DNA of 64,000 nucleotides from Sinorhizobium saheli (lineage in GTDB: Bacteria; Pseudomonadota; Alphaproteobacteria; Rhizobiales; Rhizobiaceae), in the NCBI RefSeq assembly GCF_001651875.1, contig NZ_LNQB01000062.1:31663-95662 (forward strand), given 5' to 3'. The notes under the pieces are model-generated. The model saw only the letters and a list, made by a program, of their open reading frames with translations, was not told the origin of the DNA and ran no database searches. The translations under genes were made by a program, and so were the position numbers. Of the stretch, positions 56,447-64,000 are shown piece after piece. Within the stretch, counting starts at the first letter, position 1. Each line of letters begins with the position of its first letter.

Positions 56447-57292
56447 TTATTCGAGGTCGACCTTCATCCACTTTTTTGCAAGCGTGTTGATCGTCCCATC
56501 AGACTTCGCCGCGCGGATCGCCTCATCGAGCATGGCCTTGAGTTCGGTGTCGTCCTTGCGAAGGCCGGCAGCGATACCTTGGCCGAATACCCCCCCGGTG
56601 AAGGTCGGCCCGGCAATGGTGTAGTCCTTGAAGTCCTCCTTCGAGAGCGTCGCGGTGAGCGATGTCGTCTGCGCTATGACGGCATCGATGCGACCCGCCT
56701 GCAGATCGAGGTCGTGTTGCTCGACGGTCTTGTATTCGCGCGGTTCGACGACGTCCTTGAAATAGGTGTCAAGGAACGCGACGTTTGCCGTGGAGACCTG
56801 CGCGCCGACCGCCTTGCCGTTCAGAGCGTCGCGAAGAGGCTGCAACTCCTGCTCGACCTTCGCTTTGTCGCCCGCAAGATCGACGGTCGTTCCGGTACCA
56901 GGGAGATTTGCGAGCGGGCCCGACATTTCAACCATGAAGGCTGCGGCGGTTGGAGCGTAGGGTTCGCTAAAGGAGATGACGGCAAGGCGCTTCTCCGTGA
57001 CGATCATCGATGCCATGATGACATCGAACTTCTTGGCGATCAGAGACGGGATGAGCCCGTCCCAGTCCTGCGCGACAATGTTGCATTTGATCTTCATGCG
57101 GGCGCAGAGATCATTGGCGAGATCGACCTCAAAACCAGCAAGCTTCCCGTCGGGTCCTGTGAAATTCCACGGCTCATAGGCGCCTTCGGTGGCAATGGTG
57201 ATTTCGGTTGGCCTGTTCTGGGCGTGGGCGCTGCCCGCAACGGCGGCCAGAATCGTGCCGGCGAGTGCAAGTTCGATTGTCCTCATTTTCAT
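56447..57292 (-). CDS. Polar amino acid ABC transporter substrate-binding protein
   Basis: The 281-residue periplasmic protein has a signal peptide ending GSAHA, then TEITIATEGAYEPWNFTGPD, GFEVDLANDLCARM and SMIVTEKRLAVISFSEPYAP, the pattern of lysine/arginine/ornithine/octopine-type binding proteins. GAAGGGGA precedes the ATG at 57292. It belongs with the two permeases and the ATPase encoded divergently at 59322-61567. A guanidino or basic amino acid ligand is likely from the agmatinase gene next to it. Confidence 0.9.
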   Translation of the reverse strand: MKMRTIELALAGTILAAVAGSAHAQNRPTEITIATEGAYEPWNFTGPDGKLAGFEVDLANDLCARMKIKCNIVAQDWDGLIPSLIAKKFDVIMASMIVTEKRLAVISFSEPYAPTAAAFMVEMSGPLANLPGTGTTVDLAGDKAKVEQELQPLRDALNGKAVGAQVSTANVAFLDTYFKDVVEPREYKTVEQHDLDLQAGRIDAVIAQTTSLTATLSKEDFKDYTIAGPTFTGGVFGQGIAAGLRKDDTELKAMLDEAIRAAKSDGTINTLAKKWMKVDLE

Positions 57293-57338
57293 TCCCCTTC
57301 TTGGTTTGGCGCTCACAATCGAGCGCCCTTGCTTTTGA

Positions 57339-58406
57339 TTAGCGTGGTCTCTCGATCTGCCCGGACGCGCGGATCGTTATCGCCTCTGCGGCCAGGCAGA
57401 GGATTTCGAACAAAACCTGTGCGGCGATCTGCGCCGTATTCGTGGTCGGATCGTACTGCGGCGCGACCTCGACGACGTCGCCACCGACGATGTCGAGACC
57501 GGAAAGGCCGCGAAGGATGCCGAGCGCCTGTGCGGAGGTGAGCCCGCCCACTTCCGGTGTTCCCGTGCCTGCCGCGAATGCCGGGTCCAGGGCGTCCACG
57601 TCAAAGCTGACGTAGGTCGGTCCGTCACCCGCTACCGCGCGGGCCTTTTCGATCACCTGTTTGATGCCGAGTTCCTCAACCTCCTCGGCGTGAATGACGG
57701 TCATTCCAGACGCGTAGGAAAACTCCCAAAAATATTCGGAATTGCCGCGAATACCGATCTGTATCGTTCGGCGGGGATCCAGCACGCCGTCAAGCACGGC
57801 TTGCCGGAACGGACCGCCATGATGAAACTTGCAGCCCTCAAACGAGCCGCTCGTATCGCAATGGGCATCGATGTGGATCATGCCCACCGGACGATCGCGA
57901 CCGACGGCGCGAAGCAGCGGCAGTCCTATGGAGTGATCACCGCCAACCGAGAGTGGCACAACGCCTGCGTCGACCAGGCCGCGAACATACCCCTCTATGT
58001 CCTCGTGCGAACTAACGAGGTCGAATCGGCTCCGAAAGGGCACGTCCCCCACGTCCGCGACACGGACGTGCGCAGCGGGGACCGCCCGCAACACGTGATC
58101 ATACGGCCCTACTCTCTCGACGTTGCGAACGGCGCGAGGACCGAAGCGCGCACCGGGGCGGTTCGTCACGCCCAGATCCAACGGGATGCCGAGAAGCGCT
58201 ACATCGATATCTGCAAAGTGGGGCGAAGCATCTTGCCGAAAAGGGGCTTTCAGCAATGTCGGGACGCCGCAATAGGGGGCCTGGCGGCTATCGCCTTCGC
58301 CGAAGACCTGGTCCGCGACCTTGCGAAACTCTGGATCGAAGATGTCAGCCCCGGAGGCGTTCCCATACCGGGCGCGGAGTTCCTCAAGGCTTAAGATCTC
58401 AGGCAT
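57339..58406 (-). CDS. Agmatinase/guanidinobutyrase-type ureohydrolase
   Basis: The 355-residue enzyme has the two-manganese motifs GGDHSIGLP, DAHCDT and SFDVDALDPAFAAGTGTPE, and the NRPGARFGPRAVR segment. It would split a guanidino compound (agmatine, 4-guanidinobutyrate or similar) into urea and an amine. The ATG at 58406 is used; the longer open frame upstream is antisense to the gntR gene. It is the first gene of the minus-strand operon and faces gntR. The aminotransferase and semialdehyde dehydrogenase downstream favour 4-guanidinobutyrate or agmatine as substrate. Confidence 0.92.
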   Translation of the reverse strand: MPEILSLEELRARYGNASGADIFDPEFRKVADQVFGEGDSRQAPYCGVPTLLKAPFRQDASPHFADIDVALLGIPLDLGVTNRPGARFGPRAVRNVERVGPYDHVLRAVPAAHVRVADVGDVPFRSRFDLVSSHEDIEGYVRGLVDAGVVPLSVGGDHSIGLPLLRAVGRDRPVGMIHIDAHCDTSGSFEGCKFHHGGPFRQAVLDGVLDPRRTIQIGIRGNSEYFWEFSYASGMTVIHAEEVEELGIKQVIEKARAVAGDGPTYVSFDVDALDPAFAAGTGTPEVGGLTSAQALGILRGLSGLDIVGGDVVEVAPQYDPTTNTAQIAAQVLFEILCLAAEAITIRASGQIERPR

Positions 58407-58488
58407 GCAAGGTCCTCCATCCGCCCCATCCCCCTGGCTCTCGCCGATTCCGCTTTTCGCTAAAATCCAATTGAATGCTGTGGGCAAT

Positions 58489-58500
58489 GTTGTATACATA
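58489..58500. promoter_or_regulatory. Candidate GntR operator
   Basis: The palindrome TGTATACA (58491-58498), within GTTGTATACATA, resembles FadR/VanR-type GntR sites. It lies between the divergent agmatinase and gntR genes, about 85 and 95 bases from their starts, so one bound dimer could control both transcripts. Confidence 0.5.
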
Positions 58501-58592
58501 TCGGTATGCCGGTTGATCTGGCAAGAGGAAAAACGATATCTGTTCTTCGCAGTAGTCTGGCTTTGGGTCGTGGACGATAAAAGGGGACTGGT

Positions 58593-59291
58593 TTGACACT
58601 CACCAAAAACGAGCCGCGCGCCACGCTGCGTGAAACGACATATGCGCGACTGAAGGATTTGATCCTCACCGGGCAGCTGCGGCCTTCCGAGCGACTCTCC
58701 GAAAACGCTCTTGCAAAGAGGCTTGGAGTAAGCCGCACGCCCCTCCGCGAAGCATTGATGAAGCTTGAAGAGGAAGGCTTGGTCGTCGGCCAGAGAAACC
58801 TCGGCTACACGGTTTCGGACTTGGATATCACCGCGTTCTGCAACCTTCTGGTCGTCAGGGAGGCGCTTGATGTCTGTGCGGCCCGGCTCGCCTGCGTCAC
58901 GGCGACGGAAGAAGACCTCGACAGGCTCCGCGGCGTTATCGCGCAGATGGTCGAACTCAAGGACAGCGCGAACGACACGCCTTCCGATGCGGCGCGAAAC
59001 CTTGACCTCGGTCTCTACATCCACCGGGTCATTCTGGAGGCGGCGCGGAACGATGCGCTCACTCGCTTGACCGAGCAGGTCTATCAACAGCTGCGGCTGG
59101 CACTCTGGCTCGAGGTTCTATGGGTGGATCTCGAACACACCGATCTGGATGAGCACCGCGCCATTGCCGATGCCATCTGCGCGCGCGACCCCGAGGCGGC
59201 CGAAGCGGCTGCGCGGGCGCATGTTCAGAGCTCACTGAAGAACATGTCGAAACTGCAGCGCATTTGGGCGCACCGACGGGCTATGGATTAA
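58593..59291 (+). CDS. GntR-family regulator (FCD/FadR subgroup)
   Basis: The 232-residue protein has the winged helix ETTYARLKDLILTGQLRPSE...LAKRLGVSRTPLREALMKLE and a helical FCD effector domain with metal-ligand-type residues (VREALDVCAARLA, HRVILEAARND, DLDEHRAIADAI). The start is a TTG at 58593 with AAGGGGA upstream. It is the first gene of the plus-strand transporter operon and probably represses both directions until a pathway metabolite binds. Confidence 0.88.
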   Translation: MTLTKNEPRATLRETTYARLKDLILTGQLRPSERLSENALAKRLGVSRTPLREALMKLEEEGLVVGQRNLGYTVSDLDITAFCNLLVVREALDVCAARLACVTATEEDLDRLRGVIAQMVELKDSANDTPSDAARNLDLGLYIHRVILEAARNDALTRLTEQVYQQLRLALWLEVLWVDLEHTDLDEHRAIADAICARDPEAAEAAARAHVQSSLKNMSKLQRIWAHRRAMD

Positions 59292-59321
59292 TCTGCCCGG
59301 CGCAGAGGGACCAGGACACGC

Positions 59322-60047
59322 ATGGAACTCATCGACAGGTATTTGGCGCTCGTCGGCTTCGGCGAGGCCGGTTGGGGCGCATTGCTCCTCAGTGCATCGG
59401 CCATGACCCTCGCGGTCTCAGTCTGCGGCTTCCTGACAGGTACGATCCTGGGATCGGTCGTCACGTTCATGAAGCTGTCGCGGTACATCGTGCTCCGCTG
59501 GCTGGCGGATGGTTACACGACCGTCCTGCGTGGTGTGCCCGATCTGCTTGTCATCTACCTGTTCTATTTTGGCGGCAGTGCATTTCTGGGGTCCCTCGGC
59601 GGCCTCTTTGGCTATGAAGGCTTCATTGGCATGCCGGCCTTCCTCACGGGCACATTGGCGCTCGGCGTGGTTTCCGCTGCATATCAATCCGAAGTGTTTC
59701 GCGGTGCCTTCAAGTCGGTCGCCGGCGGCGAGCTCGAGGCGGCGAGTGCGGTCGGAATGCGGCCCTGGCCGAAGTTTCGCCGCATCGTCGCACCCCTGGT
59801 GCTGCGCTACGCTATTCCCGGATTGGGCAATACCTGGCAGCTCGTGCTGAAGGAGTCGTCGCTGATTTCCATCACCGGCCTCGTCGAACTTCTGCGGCAA
59901 TCTCAGATCGCGGCCGGTTCGACGCGGCGCCCGTTCGAGTTCTACTTAACTGCCATCCTCCTTTATCTCGTCATCACCTGGGCATCGTCGATCGCCTTAC
60001 GCCATTTGGAAGCGAGGACCATGCGCGGCACCCGGAGTTCCCTGTGA
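59322..60047 (+). CDS. Polar amino acid ABC transporter permease (HisQ-like)
   Basis: The 241-residue permease has five or six helices and the EAA loop GELEAASAVGMRPWPKFRRI, plus LRGVPDLLVIYLFYF typical of HisQ/ArtQ. It starts 31 bases after gntR and its stop shares one base with the next permease start. With the HisM-like subunit it forms the membrane channel for the binding protein encoded at 56447-57292. Confidence 0.92.
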   Translation: MELIDRYLALVGFGEAGWGALLLSASAMTLAVSVCGFLTGTILGSVVTFMKLSRYIVLRWLADGYTTVLRGVPDLLVIYLFYFGGSAFLGSLGGLFGYEGFIGMPAFLTGTLALGVVSAAYQSEVFRGAFKSVAGGELEAASAVGMRPWPKFRRIVAPLVLRYAIPGLGNTWQLVLKESSLISITGLVELLRQSQIAAGSTRRPFEFYLTAILLYLVITWASSIALRHLEARTMRGTRSSL

Positions 60048-60751
60048 TGGACATTGCATTCATGTGGGAGACTTTTCTCATCCTCCTGACGGGCTTGCCG
60101 CTCACACTGGAGCTCGCAGTGACGTCCATTTTTGCCGGCGGCATCCTTGCGTTTTTTCTCTCGCTTCTTGCGGTGGTCGGAGGGCCGATCGGCCGTGGTT
60201 TCACCCGAGGCTACGTCTTCGTCTTTCGAGGGTCGCCGCTGCTCGTGCAGATGTTCCTCATTTATTATGGTCTCGGGCAATTCCGACCGTTGCTGCAGGA
60301 CCTTGGCCTTTGGGCGATCTTTCGCGAGCCCTATTGGTGTGCAGTGATCGCACTGACGCTGAACACGGCGGCCTATACGAGCGAGATCTTCCGCGGAGGC
60401 TTAAAGGCAGTTTCACTTCAACAGGTTGAGGCAGCGCGTGCGTGCGGCATGTCGGGCCTGCTGCTGTTCCGGCGCATTGTTTTGCCAATCGCCATCCGGC
60501 ATGCACTTCCAGCCTATGGCAACGAAATCATCTTGATGCTCAAGGCAACCGCGCTGGCGTCGGTCATCACCATCATGGAAGTCACCGGTCTTGCGGGGAA
60601 GCTGATTGCCGACAGCTTCCGAGCCTTTGAGGTCTTCATCGTCGCCGGTGCGATCTATCTTGCGATCACCTTCCTCGTCACGCGTTTGATGATGATCGTT
60701 GAATTCTGGCTCTCGCCCCATCTCCGCATGAGGCCACCAAACTTGGCATAA
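60047..60751 (+). CDS. Polar amino acid ABC transporter permease (HisM-like)
   Basis: The 234-residue permease shows FRGSPLLVQMFLIYYGLGQF and the EAA loop QQVEAARACGMSGLLLFRRI, the HisM/ArtM pattern. I use the ATG at 60047, overlapping the upstream stop (TGATG); a GTG one codon earlier is possible. It pairs with the HisQ-like subunit to form a heterodimer. Confidence 0.92.
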   Translation: MDIAFMWETFLILLTGLPLTLELAVTSIFAGGILAFFLSLLAVVGGPIGRGFTRGYVFVFRGSPLLVQMFLIYYGLGQFRPLLQDLGLWAIFREPYWCAVIALTLNTAAYTSEIFRGGLKAVSLQQVEAARACGMSGLLLFRRIVLPIAIRHALPAYGNEIILMLKATALASVITIMEVTGLAGKLIADSFRAFEVFIVAGAIYLAITFLVTRLMMIVEFWLSPHLRMRPPNLA

Positions 60752-60763
60752 ACGGGAGTATGC

Positions 60764-61567
60764 ATGTCTGACAGGGGAACGTTTCTCACGGCTGACAATA
60801 AGAATAGCACGGCCGCCGTCTCGGTGAAGGACCTCCGCAAACGCTTTGGTCCGCTTGAAGTTTTGAAGGGAGTCTCTCTCGAAGCCCAGGAAGGAGAGGT
60901 GATCTCGATCCTCGGCTCCTCCGGATCCGGAAAGTCGACGATGTTGAGGTGCATCAATATGCTCGAAGTGCCCGACAGCGGTGAAGTTTGTATCGCCGGT
61001 GAAATGTTTCGGCTGAAAAAGGGACGATACAAAACCGAGCCGGCCGATCGGCGGCAGGTTGACCGCCTTCGCGAACACATTGGAATGGTATTCCAGAGTT
61101 TCAATCTGTGGTCGCATATGACGATCCTTGAGAACGTGATCGAAGCACCCGTACACGTGCAAAAGCGCAATCGCGCCGAATGCATTGAAGAGGCGGAGGC
61201 TTTGCTCGAGCGGGTCGGTATCGGCGACAAACGCAATTTCTACCCGGGACACCTGTCTGGGGGGCAGCAGCAACGGGCCGCAATCGCGCGTGCGCTAGCA
61301 CAACGCCCCAAGGTCATGCTCTTCGATGAGCCGACATCCGCACTCGATCCGGAGCTTGTCGGCGAAGTGCTGAAGGTAATGCGTTCACTCGCCGAAGAGG
61401 GCCGAACTATGCTCGTGGTCACCCACGAGATGGCGTTCGCTCGCGACGTGTCCAGTAGGGTTGTGTTTCTGCACAAGGGTGTTGTCGAGGAAGAGGGGCA
61501 TCCTGCCGAGGTTTTTAGAAATCCAAAGTCGGAGCGCTTTAGGCAGTTTCTGTCGAATGAGCGGTAG
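60764..61567 (+). CDS. Polar amino acid ABC transporter ATP-binding protein
   Basis: The 267-residue ATPase has Walker [11 protein letters not shown]-loop [11 protein letters not shown], signature [12 protein letters not shown], Walker [15 protein letters not shown] and the H-loop histidine in VVTHEM. This is the HisP/GlnQ subgroup. It completes the ABC importer and is the last intact gene before the IS elements. Confidence 0.94.
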   Translation: MSDRGTFLTADNKNSTAAVSVKDLRKRFGPLEVLKGVSLEAQEGEVISILGSSGSGKSTMLRCINMLEVPDSGEVCIAGEMFRLKKGRYKTEPADRRQVDRLREHIGMVFQSFNLWSHMTILENVIEAPVHVQKRNRAECIEEAEALLERVGIGDKRNFYPGHLSGGQQQRAAIARALAQRPKVMLFDEPTSALDPELVGEVLKVMRSLAEEGRTMLVVTHEMAFARDVSSRVVFLHKGVVEEEGHPAEVFRNPKSERFRQFLSNER

Positions 61568-61694
61568 TCTCGGAGCTCACAATGTGCCCTTATGAGCTGT
61601 CGCCACCTTGCTTACGCTCCGCGAAGTATCGGCGACTATGCGTGGCGAGGCGCAGCGAGATATCGTGGCTGTCCTTTTTGGAGTAGGACCTTGC

Positions 61695-63016
61695 GCACTA
61701 AGGACGCTCCGCAGAACAAGTGCTACGGGCGTCGTGGCTTGATTGTGTAGTTCCATTCGGGATGGAAGGGATCACCGGTGATGTCGAGGGTGGCCATCTC
61801 GGCGTTGGTGATCTTGATGCCCTTTTGATAGGTGCGGGGGTCGAGCACGCACTCGACCTTGAGGCCGGACTTTGTGGTTGTCGCGCCGATCAGTTCGACC
61901 ACCGCGACCCGATCCGTCAGCGGCCGGCCGCGCCAGTTCTGCGTGATGTGACAGAACAGGCGGTGCTCTATTCTATTCCATTTGGAGGTGCCCGGCGGAT
62001 AGTGGTGGGCATGCAAGGTCAACCCGGTCTCGTCGGCGAGCCCCTGCAACTCGACCTTCCACAGCCTCACACGTGCGCCGTGGGAGCCGCCGCAATCGGC
62101 TGTGATCGTCAGCTCGCTGGCCTGTGGATAGCGTTCCCGTCCCATGCGTTCGCGCCAGCAGCGGATTGCCTGCACCGCAAATTCGGCCGTGTCGCTGGTG
62201 ATGCCCAGGCTGACGAAGCCGGTGTCGGCCGCCACGTCATAGACGCCGTAGGGCACAACCTTGCCCAGTTTTTTGTCCTCAAAGTCGTGCACGCTCACAC
62301 GACAAGGATCACCCTTGGGCCGGTAATCGGAGCCGGCGTTCTTGAAGTTGCCGACCAGTTCCTTCTTCTTGGTGTCGACGGAGATGACCGGCTGCCCCGC
62401 GGCCTGCGCGGCAAGCACCTTGGCGTTGATGTGCTCAAACGGCGCATTGCGATTCGGATGCCGCGAACCCTCCTCGGCCTTGCGGTTGTGCTGGCGCGAG
62501 AAACCGAGCTTCACAAGTTCCTTGGCGACCGTGTCGGCGCTGATCGGATGACCCATCGCCCAGAGCGTCGGAGAGCTTGTCCATGCTCTTCGACACCCAC
62601 AGCAGCGGCCGCTCCGGGTCGCCCAGCGTCACCGGATCAACGAGCCGCTGCAGCGCGCCAACCAGCCCGGCATCGCTTTCGCTCACGGCCTTGCGCCCGC
62701 CACCGGCGCGGCGAACCTGCCCGCGCGGCAACGGCGCGGCATCCAGGTCGTCCTCGCCACGATTGATCGTAGAACGCGCCAGACCGGTGATCCGCGAGAC
62801 CAACGCCCACTACGGCCGGTGTGCGTACCTCGGCGGCCGCAAACAAGCGACGCCCGCGCTCGTCCAGCTTGCTCCCAACCATTTCCCAGCGATACCGGAT
62901 GGCGTCCGCGTCGATCATCCAATAGACCTACGCCCGTTTGACCCCTTGAGGAATCCCCCAAAGCTGAGTCACTCTGACGCACGCGATTCATTTATTGTTC
63001 GGAGCGTCCTAAGCAC
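61695..63016. mobile_element. ISAzo13-like insertion sequence with terminal repeats and 4-bp duplication
   Basis: Terminal inverted repeats CTAAGGACGCTCCG (61698-61711) and CGGAGCGTCCTAAG (63000-63013) match at 13 of 14 positions. If the element runs from 61699 to 63012 (1314 bases) it is flanked by GCAC on both sides (61695-61698 and 63013-63016), consistent with a 4-bp target-site duplication. The transposase inside is frameshifted, so this copy is dead unless another copy supplies the enzyme. Confidence 0.7.
61723..62918 (-). pseudogene. ISAzo13-like transposase, two frameshifts
   Basis: Three frames together encode one transposase: DADAIRYRWEMVGSKLDERG from 62918, then SRITGLARSTINRGEDDLD to KSMDKLSDAL in a second frame (from about 62805), then MGHPISADTVAKELVKLGFS onward (from 62556) to KPRRP at 61723. 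The switches fall near 62805 and 62560; the second is a one-base loss. The last part has the DDE-type region (VISVDTKKKELVGNF, TITADCGGSHGARV, PPGTSKWNRIEHRLF). The longest intact frame lacks the N-terminal DNA-binding part. Confidence 0.8.
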
Positions 63017-63348
63017 GGGCGAGACGGCGAGGATCGACCCCACTACCGGGTCTATGGGTGTCCGAGTCGAGATTCTGATCCGAGGCGTCGACAAAGGACC
63101 CCCTCGAAGGCCAGATCAGCCCCCGGCCGTCACCGCAATGTGGCGTCGGCACAGACGCGACGCCAAAGCAATTATTGCTGAATCATGTGTGTCTCCTTTT
63201 CGCACCCATTCCTGTCCTGCCGGACTTCGCGGGCGAATGGCCGCTTAGGGTCGAAGGGAGCCGTTCTTCTCGAGCCCTGTGCACGGCTTGTTGCGAAGAT
63301 GTTCACGTTCTGTGAGTTCATGCCGAACTGCGACTTGCGCGTGTGACG
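63017..63348. other. Intergenic region without a supported gene
   Basis: About 330 bases between the ISAzo13-like element and the chimeric VOC/IS30 frame. Only short frames without family features are present; IS30 end sequence probably lies near 63300-63350 but I could not define it. Confidence 0.45.
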
Positions 63349-63735
63349 CTAGCCGACACGTCGCATTTGCGCGAGTAGTTTCTTACGAAAGACTTCCGCC
63401 GGCGTTCGGTAGCCGAGGCACTTCCGCGGTGTCGAGTTGAGCCGATCGCAGATGTCCTTCAGCTCGACGTGTGGAGCGATGTTCTCGAACGCCGCATCCA
63501 CATTGTCATGCTCAAAATACAACAACAGATTTCGCCGCCCATAGGGCTCTTTCGAAAGAGAGGCTTGCCGCCAGACAGTCTGTTCAAGCGCCACTCCATC
63601 GTGGATGGCAAAGCCGGATTCAAAAAGGACGAAGCTCCCGAAATCCTCCAACACCTTCAGACCAAGCCTGTTTTGGTAAAATTCCCTTGAGCGATCGATG
63701 TCGCGGACGAACGGTATAGGGTTGATAAAACGCAT
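63349..63735 (-). pseudogene. Chimera: truncated VOC/glyoxalase-like protein joined to IS30 transposase tail
   Basis: The 128-residue open frame begins as a VOC-fold protein (MRFINPIPFVRDIDRSREFY, then LGLKVLEDFGSFVLFESGFA) to about residue 91. It then switches in frame into ELKDICDRLNSTPRKCLGYR and PAEVFRKKLLAQMR, the well-known C-terminus of IS30-family transposases. The junction is near 63460. The second half of the VOC fold is missing, so metal binding would be incomplete. It probably arose by IS30 insertion followed by deletion of most of the element. Confidence 0.8.
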
Positions 63736-63891
63736 TGAATTGAATCCGTGAAGTAGCGCGGTGGATTCTGCGCGACAGCGCTGGCAGAAAAGAAAACATC
63801 ATTGATGCTCCCGTCCACGACCCTCTAGGCAAGCGGGCAACGACAGGGCCGTGTCCGGCCACAAACACGTCGCCTGATCGACGCGACGCTG

Positions 63892-64000
63892 ATGCATGTC
63901 GACGAGATCAAGCGCAACAAAGTTTTCATCGAGCTGTCATCGCTGATTCACGACGCTGTCACGCCCGGCCTCTACGCGCTTCAGAACCGAAACCGGCTCA
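63892..64000 (+). CDS. Open frame running off the window end, unassigned
   Basis: From an ATG at 63892 the frame stays open to the last base and encodes MHVDEIKRNKVFIELSSLIH followed by DAVTPGLYALQNRNRL. The frame is open upstream to about 63830. I do not recognise the family; the next few hundred bases outside the window would be needed to judge it. Confidence 0.25.
   Translation, partial: MHVDEIKRNKVFIELSSLIHDAVTPGLYALQNRNRL

Noticed and set aside
56375..57541. 388-codon plus-strand open frame
   Set aside because: Antisense to the amino-acid binding protein and the end of the ureohydrolase gene; no domain recognised.
58407..59087. 227-codon N-terminal extension of the ureohydrolase
   Set aside because: It is antisense to gntR and unlike the family; the ATG at 58406 gives a normal-length enzyme.
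61720..62766. 348-codon plus-strand open frame
   Set aside because: Antisense to the ISAzo13-like transposase remnant.
1..64000. CRISPR arrays, tRNA, rRNA or replication origin
   Set aside because: No regularly spaced direct repeats, cloverleaf sequences, rRNA-like stretches or repABC-type genes were seen by reading both strands; a tRNA or small RNA search was not run.

Overview
The window looks like a piece of a secondary replicon (megaplasmid or chromid) of a Rhizobiaceae member, Sinorhizobium/Ensifer-like. I infer this from the GC-rich codon use, two FixK/FNR-type boxes, paired Ku genes with a LigD, an Azt-type zinc system, many ABC and tripartite carboxylate transporters, and IS91, ISAzo13-like and IS30-like insertion sequences. 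No rRNA, tRNA, CRISPR array or replication origin was seen.

Layout. 1-4.6 kb: a MacAB-like efflux operon (ATPase, FtsX-type permease, HlyD adaptor cut by the window edge) and an Hsp20 chaperone. 5.0-13.0 kb: a stress/low-oxygen block with a frameshifted SRPBCC gene, a DUF2933 protein, a copper P1B-type ATPase, a CBS-BON protein, acetate kinase and phosphoketolase overlapping by ATGA, and a decayed Spy-like gene. FixK-type palindromes lie upstream of hsp20 and of the CBS gene. 13.3-14.4 kb: a PHB-depolymerase-family esterase. 14.6-20.2 kb: a DNA-repair block with a decayed SRAP (YedK/HMCES) gene, a truncated nuclease, tiny overlapping conserved genes, two Ku genes and a LigD lacking the phosphoesterase domain. 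21.1-22.5 kb: a frameshifted FAD oxidoreductase and an Rrf2 regulator.

22.6-30.9 kb is a zinc-homeostasis locus: three COG0523 (CobW-type) GTPases, an AztABC-like zinc ABC importer, the AztD-like periplasmic zinc chaperone and a Zur/Fur-type repressor. An 11-bp perfect inverted repeat lies in the divergent promoter between aztA and a GTPase gene. An IS91-family element (about 31.0-33.5 kb) with a disabled integrase follows.

33.9-50.4 kb is a catabolic region: a tripartite tricarboxylate-type transporter (TctBAC), an AbrB-family membrane protein, two alpha/beta hydrolases, a class III CoA-transferase, an MmgE/PrpD protein, an enoyl-CoA hydratase, an NDP-forming acyl-CoA synthetase, a thiolase, a fused hydratase/3-hydroxyacyl-CoA dehydrogenase and a LysR regulator. 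It could take up an organic acid, activate it with CoA and degrade it by beta-oxidation-like steps; the substrate is unknown. 50.9-61.6 kb is a second module arranged divergently around a GntR regulator: agmatinase/guanidinobutyrase-type ureohydrolase, amino-acid ABC transporter, class III aminotransferase, gamma-glutamyltransferase-like protein, succinate-semialdehyde-type dehydrogenase and an SBF-type symporter. It can be read as uptake of a guanidino compound and conversion through GABA to succinate.

61.7-63.8 kb is IS debris: a 1.3-kb ISAzo13-like copy with terminal repeats, a possible 4-bp target duplication and a doubly frameshifted transposase, then a chimeric reading frame joining a truncated VOC protein to an IS30 transposase tail. 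The two catabolic modules thus lie between IS elements and contain mostly intact genes, while the rest of the window holds many frameshifted or truncated genes.
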